Source: Candidatus Bathyarchaeota archaeon (lineage in GTDB: Archaea; Thermoproteota; Bathyarchaeia; Bathyarchaeales; SOJC01). Taken from it: a stretch of DNA of 46,373 nucleotides. Below the pieces are notes generated by a model, which was given only the letters and a program-made list of their open reading frames with translations, was not told the DNA's origin and searched no databases. The number at the start of each line of letters is the position of its first letter. Position 1 is the stretch's first letter. A program made the position numbers and the translations under genes. Positions 33,980 to 42,214 of the stretch are shown in pieces. Where the stretch lies: contig CP070730.1 of NCBI GenBank assembly GCA_020351305.1, positions 1,472,145 through 1,518,517 on the forward strand, in the 5' to 3' direction.

Positions 33980-35746
33980 TTATTTTGCGACTAAGACAAT
34001 CGTATGCCAATTTTCATAATAGATAGAAGTAAGATTAGATTCCACGAGGAATTCGGCTTCTTGTGTCCCGTAATGAAAAATCATGTATTTGATATTGTAT
34101 TCAGTGATTAAGTCCGTCACTGTAGAAATATCATTTCTGAGTAGTGCTTCTCCTATTTGCGGGGCTTCCCTATCCAAGACTACATTGCTGAATGCTCCAT
34201 AATTGAACGCCCAATCCGCTGAGTAGATCCTGTAACTTTCGTTTTTAAATATGTCCACATAATTTTCAAGGTAAGAGCGATAAACAAAATCTGCATCATC
34301 GTAATCCCAGTTGACAGGATAGCGATTTCCTGAAAGGACAGGAAACGAAACCGCTGTTAAAACGATCATAACAGCTAAAGTGGTTAAGGCAATTTTTTTT
34401 CTTTTAGTTTGCATAACTCGTGCGAACCCTACTCCAGCTAGAAGCGCTATCCAAGTTCCAAAATAGAGCAAACCCCTAAACAATACATTTGCCTCAAAAA
34501 TTAGGTACCCATTATTGGCAGCTTCGATTAAAACCAAAAAAAACATCGTAGGAATCAACAAGACAAGATTGTTCTTGAAGTCTCTAACGCAAACATACAT
34601 TCCAATCAAAGCCAGGATGCAAGCGCCCCAACCAATCCAAGAAAAATAGGTATGTGAGGTAAAGAAAATGGCACCATATGGATAGGAGGGTCCTAAACCT
34701 TCCAAAATACCACTCCAGCCCAGGCTTTGAAATGTTGGCAACCAAAAGGTTCCTGAGAATATAAGACCAACAAACACAGCTTTCAGATATCCAAGAGCGT
34801 CGCTCCATCGTCGAAATATTAGGGAACCCGAGAAAATTGCGATTACGCAGGGTAGGAAGTAAAGTATACTCAAGACGTTGGTCAAAAAGACCATTGAAGC
34901 AAAGAATCCTGCCAATAGATATCTCTTTGGATCCTTTTGTGTTGTTATAGCATGAAAGAACATTAGCATAGCTAGCAGAGCTATGGGTTCGGGTATAGCT
35001 ATGTTGGTTCTGTAAATATGGAAAGATGAGATGGCTAGAAAGGCAGCTGATGTAATTCCTGCCCATTCACCATGTTTCCTCTTGATTAGGGCGTATACTG
35101 CGGGAATGCAAAGGAACCCTAGGAACTCTGGTACAATCTTCAGGAGAAGATATCTATCAACTTGGATCGTGGATATCAGCAGGGCGAAGACTACGTGAAA
35201 AGACGGCGGGTACGAGTAGAAACCCCAGAAGGTTCGAGAAGGTAACGAGCCTTCGATAGCTATAGAGTCTATGAACGATAGGTGATAATATGGATCTTGA
35301 TCTCCTAGCCATTGGACAGTCAGTTGGGTTTCTAATCTAAGGGCTAAGCCTATAAAGAATATTAGAATTAGGATGATATTGCTGAGGCTAATGAGGGAAA
35401 AAAGATCCTTGGCACCCTTTGAGAGGCTCAGTTTGTAATTTGACTGATCTTCTCGAAGCAGGTTGTATGTGCGGCGTAAGTTCTCTTCTTGCTTTCTATA
35501 AATCCATAAACAGAGGGCGAGAAGCGGTATTATACTAATTACTAACAGGCTGATTGCAGATATTAGAAGCCCGAATTGTGCTAGACTTATGCCAATAATC
35601 GTCAAAACTGCATAACCTAATGAAAAAGAATAAAGCAAAGCTTCTGTGTGAGAGAATTTTTCTTTGGGTTCAAACTTATTAAGGAAGAATAATGTGGCTT
35701 TTCCATTGGCAAATAATATGAAGAGACTTAGCAGAACTCGCCACAT
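33980..35746 (-). CDS. GT-C family membrane glycosyltransferase (STT3/PMT-like)
   Basis: A 588-residue polytopic protein with about 12 helices and a short external C-terminal domain. GDQDPYYHLSFIDSIA in the first external loop resembles the metal-binding acidic loop of STT3/AglB and PMT-type GT-C enzymes, followed by GFYSYPPSFHVVFALL. The WWDYG motif of true oligosaccharyltransferases is absent, so it is more likely a polyprenyl-phosphate-sugar-dependent transferase. The start is ATG 35746, with GGTGA 6 bases upstream; the frame is open to 35857 but unconserved. It is divergent from a dolichol-phosphate-sugar synthase gene. Confidence 0.8.
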   Translation of the reverse strand: MWRVLLSLFILFANGKATLFFLNKFEPKEKFSHTEALLYSFSLGYAVLTIIGISLAQFGLLISAISLLVISIIPLLALCLWIYRKQEENLRRTYNLLREDQSNYKLSLSKGAKDLFSLISLSNIILILIFFIGLALRLETQLTVQWLGDQDPYYHLSFIDSIAIEGSLPSRTFWGFYSYPPSFHVVFALLISTIQVDRYLLLKIVPEFLGFLCIPAVYALIKRKHGEWAGITSAAFLAISSFHIYRTNIAIPEPIALLAMLMFFHAITTQKDPKRYLLAGFFASMVFLTNVLSILYFLPCVIAIFSGSLIFRRWSDALGYLKAVFVGLIFSGTFWLPTFQSLGWSGILEGLGPSYPYGAIFFTSHTYFSWIGWGACILALIGMYVCVRDFKNNLVLLIPTMFFLVLIEAANNGYLIFEANVLFRGLLYFGTWIALLAGVGFARVMQTKRKKIALTTLAVMIVLTAVSFPVLSGNRYPVNWDYDDADFVYRSYLENYVDIFKNESYRIYSADWAFNYGAFSNVVLDREAPQIGEALLRNDISTVTDLITEYNIKYMIFHYGTQEAEFLVESNLTSIYYENWHTIVLVAK

Positions 35747-35877
35747 TCTTCTCACCAGGGATTTTACGCTTTCCCTACAAACCAAAAAAGCGTTGTTAAC
35801 TCTGAATTCATATTGGAAGTTAACAATTCTTAATTGCAGAGTCAACGAGGTCTCCACGGAGAGTGCGCGTATAGTCG

Positions 35878-36921
35878 ATGAGCCTTTCGGTGTCTATTCC
35901 AGTTCAACGCGGAACGCACGCTCAAGTCTTTGTTTGTTTACCCTGCTATAATGAAGCAGATAGTCTTTCTCATCTACTACAAAAAATCCATTATTCCTTA
36001 ACCAACCTACTGCATCCTGATACTTTAGAAACGCAATACTGCAATATCGAAAAATATCAAATTCTAGCGGTTGATGATGGAAGCACAGACAACACAAGAG
36101 CAATCTTGAATGATTTTGCCAGAAAACATCCATTAACAGTAGTTAGCCACAAGCACAACCAAGGCCTAACCGAAACGTACCGAACTCTTTTTGAGACGCT
36201 CAAGGAGCGAGCTGAAAATGATGACATCGCAGTGTTCATGGATGCAGACAACACTCATCCACCTGAGGTCATCACTGATTTAGTTAAGGTTGCTTCTACA
36301 AAAGCTGACGTGGTTGTTGCGTCAAGATACAAGAATGGGGTTGAAGTAGGGGTGCCTTTTAAAAGGCGACTCCTTAGCAAGGTCGTAAATTGGTTAATCC
36401 GCAACTTGATAGGAATCGCTATCCGAGATTGTACTTGTGGATTTCGCGCTTATCGAGTACAGACCTTAAAGGAACTTCCTCCCTTGGAGTCAAAAGGCTT
36501 CGAGGTTTCCGCAGAAGTTTTAATACGAATCTCAATGCATAAGCCATCCTACAATATTGAAGAAATTCCCTTGACATTACATTATGATAGAAAAAAGGGA
36601 TCCAGCAAGATTCATGTAAGTCAAACAATAAAAGCATACTTAAAGCTATTGTGGAAATACAGTAGAATAGATCTAACACCATTTATCAGACGAGTAACTT
36701 ATAAAATCAGTCGAAGGCTTGGCAAAACTTACGATAGGGACCCTGTCTTTTGGAATGATGGCATAATTGCCCTTGCCTTCTTGATCGTTAGCTTCTTTAT
36801 CTATGATACCATCACGCGCACATTGCCACAAACACTACGACTGCTCAGCTATGTGGGCATCGCCTTCATAAGCTTCTGCATCCAACACTTTTTGCGAAGG
36901 TTCTGGATCTTTCAGAGCTGA
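35878..36921 (+). CDS. Dolichol-phosphate mannosyltransferase-like GT2 with two C-terminal helices
   Basis: A 347-residue family 2 glycosyltransferase. VCLPCYNEADSL, AVDDGSTDNT, the catalytic FMDADNTHPP and GFEVSAEVLIRI are the DPM1-type motifs. It transfers a sugar from a nucleotide donor to polyprenyl phosphate on the cytosolic face. Residues about 290-345 form two transmembrane helices (IALAFLIVSFFIYDTI; SYVGIAFISFCIQHFL), resembling GtrA/DPM3-like anchoring. With the divergent GT-C enzyme it could make and use lipid-linked sugars. Confidence 0.88.
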   Translation: MSLSVSIPVQRGTHAQVFVCLPCYNEADSLSHLLQKIHYSLTNLLHPDTLETQYCNIEKYQILAVDDGSTDNTRAILNDFARKHPLTVVSHKHNQGLTETYRTLFETLKERAENDDIAVFMDADNTHPPEVITDLVKVASTKADVVVASRYKNGVEVGVPFKRRLLSKVVNWLIRNLIGIAIRDCTCGFRAYRVQTLKELPPLESKGFEVSAEVLIRISMHKPSYNIEEIPLTLHYDRKKGSSKIHVSQTIKAYLKLLWKYSRIDLTPFIRRVTYKISRRLGKTYDRDPVFWNDGIIALAFLIVSFFIYDTITRTLPQTLRLLSYVGIAFISFCIQHFLRRFWIFQS

Positions 36922-36989
36922 GCTCCATCTCCATGCGCGCGCTTAACAAAAATGCACCCACATAATTCTAAAACGCAAGGAAAAGTTGG

Positions 36990-37084
36990 TGCTCGGGGGA
37001 GACCTGCGACGGATAACCTTTTCTATTATTACACGGGCGCGTTGTATGCATCCTAGCATATATGCAAAAAAGTCGCAGCGAGCA
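36990..37084. ncRNA. Long bulged hairpin between convergent genes
   Basis: The 13-base segment at 37072-37084 is complementary to two blocks, CTGCGAC (37004-37010) and TGCTCG (36990-36995), which are separated by 8 unpaired bases. Inside the loop, 37042-37051 pairs with 37058-37067 at nine of ten positions, two of them G-T wobbles. The stem is GC-rich in an AT-rich gap. It may be a bidirectional terminator or an unrecognised structured RNA; strand is not decided. No tRNA, H/ACA or C/D signature was convincing. Confidence 0.42.
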
Positions 37085-37174
37085 ATTTGATAAGTAAGTT
37101 CTCTTTGCTCGTGCATTTGATTCATGAGTGCTTCCGAAGAGCTGTCTAATCCACTCTCTTAATTAGGCAATTGG

Positions 37175-37819
37175 CTATGTTGCTAGTTTTGGTTTTCTGC
37201 TAAATGTAACTAGGAATATTGTGATGACTGCGAAAATGATTGTTGCGATTAGTAAGAGATACATTATGTTTGTTGTCGTTGTGTTGATAGCTTCAAGCTC
37301 TAGTATTTGTTGGTCCAACTGATAATTTGTAGCTTGTTGTTCTTCAAATCTTTGTTTGTAAGGCGATTCAATGTATAGTGTAGGTTGATAGGTTGGATGA
37401 TCCGAAGAAGACCAAGATTGGGAGTGATTGTTCCATTGTTCAGTTATGGCTTTTACATGAAGTTCTGTATATCCTGGGGCGATGTTGTTTGGGAGGCTGA
37501 ATGGGATTTGCAAATCACTTGTTTCGCCTGCCTGAATTTCAATTGGCAATGATTCATCAGTATAAAAGGTCTGCAAATAGGTATTTCCATCCACGTAGTA
37601 ATAGTCTATGGCTGCGGTTAAAGCAGTGACTCTGATTTTGCTTTCTTCATTGTTGTAGATTGAAACAGTGATGTATCCAGTCTCGCCCTGGTTATATGCG
37701 AATTTATCAAATGTGCATCCAGTTATTGTGGAGGCATTTATCAAGGAGATTAGTGTAACCAAGTATAGGAACGATGGTAGAATTATTAGGAGTCGGCTTT
37801 TTCTCAAATTTATCATCAT
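37175..37819 (-). CDS. Secreted membrane-anchored beta-domain protein, hypothetical
   Basis: A 214-residue protein with an N-terminal signal segment (LLIILPSFLYLVTLISLINA), an external immunoglobulin-like beta domain (about 30-150; FDKFAYNQGETGYITVSIYN, then IPFSLPNNIAPGYTELHV), a short coiled segment (QQATNYQLDQQILELEAI) and a C-terminal helix, with a basic end (RKPKLAT). No enzyme motif is present. It resembles archaeal surface proteins that bridge membrane and envelope; the specific role is unknown. Confidence 0.68.
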   Translation of the reverse strand: MMINLRKSRLLIILPSFLYLVTLISLINASTITGCTFDKFAYNQGETGYITVSIYNNEESKIRVTALTAAIDYYYVDGNTYLQTFYTDESLPIEIQAGETSDLQIPFSLPNNIAPGYTELHVKAITEQWNNHSQSWSSSDHPTYQPTLYIESPYKQRFEEQQATNYQLDQQILELEAINTTTTNIMYLLLIATIIFAVITIFLVTFSRKPKLAT

Positions 37820-37937
37820 CCTTATTCAATGTTCTTGACTTCTGAAATTTTAGTAAAAAGTGTTATGAATCAGTAATATGGTTTTTACGCGCGTTCATGA
37901 GTGCTGAAATCTAGAATTGTATAGCGTGTAACTAGAA

Positions 37938-37979
37938 AGTTGCTTTTAATTCATAAACATAAATATATTTTTAGCAACT
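37938..37979 (+). promoter_or_regulatory. OPT transporter promoter flanked by an inverted repeat
   Basis: A TATA-like AAATATATTT at 37961-37970 lies between AGTTGCT (37938-37944) and AGCAACT (37973-37979), exact inverted copies 35 bases apart centre to centre. The AAGGAG ribosome site at about 37991 and ATG 38006 follow. A protein could bind both arms and cover the TATA box. Confidence 0.4.
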
Positions 37980-38005
37980 GCTCTTGGTCAAAGGAGCTGA
38001 TAGTT

Positions 38006-39715
38006 ATGGAAGATTCGGCTATCCCTGAACGGAAAGCATTAACAAAACGTGCAATAGTTTTAGGGCTCTGTCTTGGTGTTCTGTATACATTTCTTGCAGT
38101 GTACTTAAGCTACAAGGTAGGTATTGTTGCTTTAGGTGGAATATTCCTTCTCGGCTATGTTTTATTGCAGTTGACAGGCAAATACAACTACAAAGAGAAT
38201 GTTATCATAATCGTAATTGTTACTTCTTGTCTTCTGCCAGCCTTTGAGATCAGTGACAACATTGCTGCGTTGGTGATTTATAATGAATATTCGAGCCTGC
38301 CTGTCCAAGACATAATAGCTTCCTTTCCTCTGCTTTTCTTCATAGGCTTAGTTGGCTCTGTTCTTGGAATATTTCTCTTAATGCCTTTCAAAAAGCATTT
38401 CCTTGGGTTGAAATGGCCTTTTGTTCAACCTTCAGCTCAAATGGTCAAAGCGATTGGAGGTAGTCAGGAACAGAAAAAAAGAGCGTTTGGCTCTATGTTT
38501 CTTTCAGCTCTATTAACTTTAGGCACTACCTTGGGAGGAGTAAAGTCATTAACACTTCCATTCTTGCCCAGCTTTATAGGTTTAGAGGTATCTCCAATGA
38601 TGGCTGGGCTAGGTTTTTTCATAACATTTTCCGGGTTTCTGTTACTGGCGATTGGAGCAGCTTATTCAATAGGTATATGGTTAGTTCTTGAAGGAGCTAT
38701 TCCAAATCTAACATTTACCGATCACCTCACTCATCCAGCAATATTTTCGCTCGCAATTGGGATGATGGTGACTACTGCTTTGATAAACATAGCCTTGAAT
38801 CGTAGGGCATTTAGAAGTGCATTTGGAGGTTTGAGAAGATCAAAGAAGAATCCTGAGAGTTCAATTCCTACTTGGATGACGCCTGTATCTATGGTTCTTC
38901 TTCCAATCAGCATGCTAATAGGAACATATTTCATCTTGGGTTATTATGGCATAGCTTTAGAAACTTTCTACATTGTGTTGATAGGCGTGCCAATTGTGTT
39001 GATAGCTGCATTTTTTGTGGCGATGGCTATGGGTGAAACAGGTTTTTCAACAAGTTTTAGTGTTGATATGGTTCTTGTTCTTTCGATTCTCCTGTTTGCG
39101 CCCGACATTGCAATTTTGCTTCTAGGGTTTTCAGCTCTGAATGCCCTTGAAATGTCTTCGACAAGAACTATGCGAAGCCTTAAACTTGGCTCGCTGACAG
39201 AAGTTAGTGAAAAAGACATGTTGAAAGCCATCCTAATTTCAATAGTTCCTGGGGCAGCGATAGGTGCTGGAACAATTTGGATATTTGCGAACATTTTTGG
39301 TGGTCTTGGAACAGGATTGTTCCCTTGTCCTACTGCTTATGTTACCGGCGGTTATGTTTTAGGTGTGAGAGAAGCAATTGTTAGAGGTTTCTTACCTGAG
39401 ATGTACGACTTCCGGTTTCTTTTAGCAGGAATAGCTATCGCGATCATTTTTAGTGTTGTGCAATCTAGAAAGGGTATAAGGGGAATATCTCCGATCACCC
39501 TTGCTATTGGGATGCTCATTCCACCTCTCTACATTTTTCCGATGGCTTTAGGAGCAGTACTTGACCTGTACCTCAAGAAAAAATATGGTGGAGATCCACA
39601 AATTCATGGGCAGCAAAGGACGAAATGGACTGTTATAACCTCGGGGTTATTTGCTGGTGAAGGGATAATTCTTATGTTGTTTTCTTTTGGGGCTCTCCTC
39701 TCCCTTTTCCTATAA
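38006..39715 (+). CDS. OPT family oligopeptide/metal-chelate transporter
   Basis: A 569-residue membrane protein with about 14 helices. Family features are AKIGG-like KAIGGSQEQKKRAFG, the SPITLAIGMLIPPLYIFPMALG segment near the C-terminus, and repeated GxG-containing helices. OPT proteins import oligopeptides or metal-nicotianamine/siderophore-like chelates by proton coupling. The start is ATG 38006, with AAGGAG 10 bases upstream; a longer frame to 37940 lies across the TATA region and is rejected. There is no neighbouring peptidase gene to fix the substrate. Confidence 0.82.
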   Translation: MEDSAIPERKALTKRAIVLGLCLGVLYTFLAVYLSYKVGIVALGGIFLLGYVLLQLTGKYNYKENVIIIVIVTSCLLPAFEISDNIAALVIYNEYSSLPVQDIIASFPLLFFIGLVGSVLGIFLLMPFKKHFLGLKWPFVQPSAQMVKAIGGSQEQKKRAFGSMFLSALLTLGTTLGGVKSLTLPFLPSFIGLEVSPMMAGLGFFITFSGFLLLAIGAAYSIGIWLVLEGAIPNLTFTDHLTHPAIFSLAIGMMVTTALINIALNRRAFRSAFGGLRRSKKNPESSIPTWMTPVSMVLLPISMLIGTYFILGYYGIALETFYIVLIGVPIVLIAAFFVAMAMGETGFSTSFSVDMVLVLSILLFAPDIAILLLGFSALNALEMSSTRTMRSLKLGSLTEVSEKDMLKAILISIVPGAAIGAGTIWIFANIFGGLGTGLFPCPTAYVTGGYVLGVREAIVRGFLPEMYDFRFLLAGIAIAIIFSVVQSRKGIRGISPITLAIGMLIPPLYIFPMALGAVLDLYLKKKYGGDPQIHGQQRTKWTVITSGLFAGEGIILMLFSFGALLSLFL

Positions 39716-39855
39716 CGCGTGAGAGTTGACGCTTCAAAAGAGGCAAAAACTTTCAGCACGCATTCATGCAAGATTCCCGGAATAATCATTATATCAGAAG
39801 CTTAATACTTTCTTAGGCATGGTCCATATATCGCTAAATCCATGGGCGAATAGAT

Positions 39856-42084
39856 ATGCAATTAAAAATTAGTGTTATCAATCGTTGTCCTCGAAGTATT
39901 CTTGGTTTTGGAAGGATTATTCTATGGGGCATGATTGTTATGCTATTGGTTTCTGCGTTAAGCCATATTCGCTTCGATGTGTTTACCATTGTAAGTGCAG
40001 AGATGGTTAATGATTATAATTCCGTGGCTGATCCTGTTTTGAAAGCCATTATGTTGAATTCCCGTCCTGAACCACTCGGTTTTCATTTTGGTGTTTGGGA
40101 TGGTTGGTTACTGGGCTCAGCTTATATTCAAGGAATTGCCAGATATAATAATGTAGATGGCACAGCATATCTGTTCGTTACAACCAGTAACACATTTCAT
40201 CTTGACAATCAGGGACACCTCTTAATTGTTGAAATGGCTTCGAGAAATAGCGCGGGTGAGAGGTTAGGATCAAACCGCGTGAATACATGCATGCAATGCA
40301 ACAAGACTACAAAAGATATACCTCCCCCTCCAGAAGATAAAGTGGTAAGCATTCATCTTTTTGACTGGAAACATGCAGGTGGCATGCAGATAATCGACAA
40401 TTATCTCATCGTTGCTGTTGAAGATGGAATTAGGGCCAATGAAGGAAAGCTTGGATCGTTCGAAATCTTCGACATCAGTGACCCGACAAACCCGGTTAAA
40501 ATCTATCAACACCCCGAGTTCCCATGTAAGACTGGAGTTGCAGGTATCACAAAGGATGATGATGGACACTATATAGTGATAATCGGGACTTCTGATATAC
40601 CTAATGAGGGCGATTCAAATAAGATTCTTTTTTTCCTAAAATCAGAATCGCCAAACAATCTTACTGATTTCACATTTCTCAACTCTTGGGTGGCTGAAGG
40701 GGATTTTGATACTCAAGGCTCAGCTCTTGGTACTACATATCAAACATTGAACCTGATTAGAGACACAAGAACAGAGTATCTGTATCTTTTCGGCATGGTT
40801 TCCACGTCAGCTTTGCCAGAAGGGGGCGATGATTATTTGGATGTTTTCAGGGTGATGAATATCGACGGTGAGTATGTTGTTGATGGACAGAATCGTCTTG
40901 TGCACAAGCATATGTGGTGTAAAACCCCTGACGGTGCAAAACTGGGTGATTTCATAGCCTCCGGTGGAGTCTACATAAGCTCGAGTGGAGAGCTAATTCT
41001 CTACAGCACTCCTCATTATGGGGATACAGCGAATGGCATAGAGTTCATTCCAGTGGCCGAGTTCAGACACATAGATGTTGTGAGTGATCCTAACAGTTCC
41101 GCACGCAAACCTAAAGCTGTGTTAAATGATACTTATGTCCTGACTGAGGGAGACACCGTAACATTCGACGGTTCCGAGTCGAGACCTCAGTTCGACAAAG
41201 GCTGGGTCCAGTTCTTTGAAAACGCCAACTTCCAGGGTAAGATGGTTCTCCTCGACTGGGTGGATTATCAAAATGTAGGCCTTATCAACCTTGATCTCAT
41301 AGATGGCTTCGGGGCTGATGCTGACTCCATGAACTACTATGTTCCGCCTAATTGCAGGATCTACCTCTGGCACAAAAGCGATGGTAACAAGTTTCACATA
41401 TTAGAAGGGGCATACTCTGCAGCAGATCTAGATGACCATGTCTGGCTTATCAATGACATATATGGCAATCCGATTCCGACAACCGATCCAATGGGAGACG
41501 ATATAAAGTTCGTTATTTTCTCCGGAGATGGGACTCAGAACTTCACCGGAATCGAATGGAATTTCGGTGGCTCATGGAGCTCAAATAGATCCCTAATCCA
41601 AGAATGGACATACCCCGACAACGGAGTCTTCAATGTAAGCCTAAGAGTGACGCAGGATGATGGGGACAATGACACATGCACTGCGAAAGTTTTTGTTATA
41701 AATGCAGAACCAATAGTAAATGCAGGAAATGATAGGATTGCCAAGCAAGGTAACGTTGTTAGCTTCTCTGGTGCGTTTACAGACAAAGGAATCCTCGACA
41801 CACACAACATTACATGGGACTTTGGTGACGGTGATTCAATGGACGGGACTCTCTTGGCGAACCACACCTATACCGAGATCGGCTCGTATATAGTCAAACT
41901 CACAGTAACGGATGATGACGGAGGAGTGGGATTCGATACCCTTGAAGTTAAGGTAATTGAGGCAGCAGCAAAAGAAACGGGTGGAGTCGACTGGCCCATT
42001 ACTCTAGCAATAGCCCTTGCAATATCTTCTACACTAATTGTAGCCATCATCACAATTAGACGGAGAAAAAAGCGCAAACTATGA
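39856..42084 (+). CDS. Secreted PKD-domain surface protein with nested beta/gamma-crystallin-like insert
   Basis: A 742-residue exported protein. A signal segment (about 22-38, cleavage likely at VSA) is followed by a ~360-residue beta-rich region with LVIM-x-D repeats, probably a propeller, and a CMQC pair. PKD 1 begins near 419 (VLTEGDTVTFDGSES), is interrupted by about 115 residues, and resumes at IEWNFGG (565) to VFVIN. PKD 2 (about 618-700) holds WDFGDGDSMDG and HTYTEIGSYIVKLTVTDDDG. The insert has FFENANFQGK and CRIYLWHKSDGNKF, which fit beta/gamma-crystallin Greek-key motifs. A C-terminal helix and RRRKKRK stop-transfer anchor it. Confidence 0.82.
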   Translation: MQLKISVINRCPRSILGFGRIILWGMIVMLLVSALSHIRFDVFTIVSAEMVNDYNSVADPVLKAIMLNSRPEPLGFHFGVWDGWLLGSAYIQGIARYNNVDGTAYLFVTTSNTFHLDNQGHLLIVEMASRNSAGERLGSNRVNTCMQCNKTTKDIPPPPEDKVVSIHLFDWKHAGGMQIIDNYLIVAVEDGIRANEGKLGSFEIFDISDPTNPVKIYQHPEFPCKTGVAGITKDDDGHYIVIIGTSDIPNEGDSNKILFFLKSESPNNLTDFTFLNSWVAEGDFDTQGSALGTTYQTLNLIRDTRTEYLYLFGMVSTSALPEGGDDYLDVFRVMNIDGEYVVDGQNRLVHKHMWCKTPDGAKLGDFIASGGVYISSSGELILYSTPHYGDTANGIEFIPVAEFRHIDVVSDPNSSARKPKAVLNDTYVLTEGDTVTFDGSESRPQFDKGWVQFFENANFQGKMVLLDWVDYQNVGLINLDLIDGFGADADSMNYYVPPNCRIYLWHKSDGNKFHILEGAYSAADLDDHVWLINDIYGNPIPTTDPMGDDIKFVIFSGDGTQNFTGIEWNFGGSWSSNRSLIQEWTYPDNGVFNVSLRVTQDDGDNDTCTAKVFVINAEPIVNAGNDRIAKQGNVVSFSGAFTDKGILDTHNITWDFGDGDSMDGTLLANHTYTEIGSYIVKLTVTDDDGGVGFDTLEVKVIEAAAKETGGVDWPITLAIALAISSTLIVAIITIRRRKKRKL

Positions 42085-42214
42085 AAGCAAACTGGCTCAA
42101 AACCTCTTGAAAAGCATTTTTATTCAGAAAAAAGATGGAAAAAATTTTGGTGCGTTCGAGTTAACTCTGGCGCATAGAGTGCTAGGTGGTTTGGCTACAA
42201 AGAAAAAAGGGGGG

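Noticed and set aside
36990-37084. tRNA-like RNA on the minus strand ending CGAGCACCA
   Set aside because: There is no T arm beside the acceptor-like stem and no anticodon arm, so the ACCA end is taken as coincidence.
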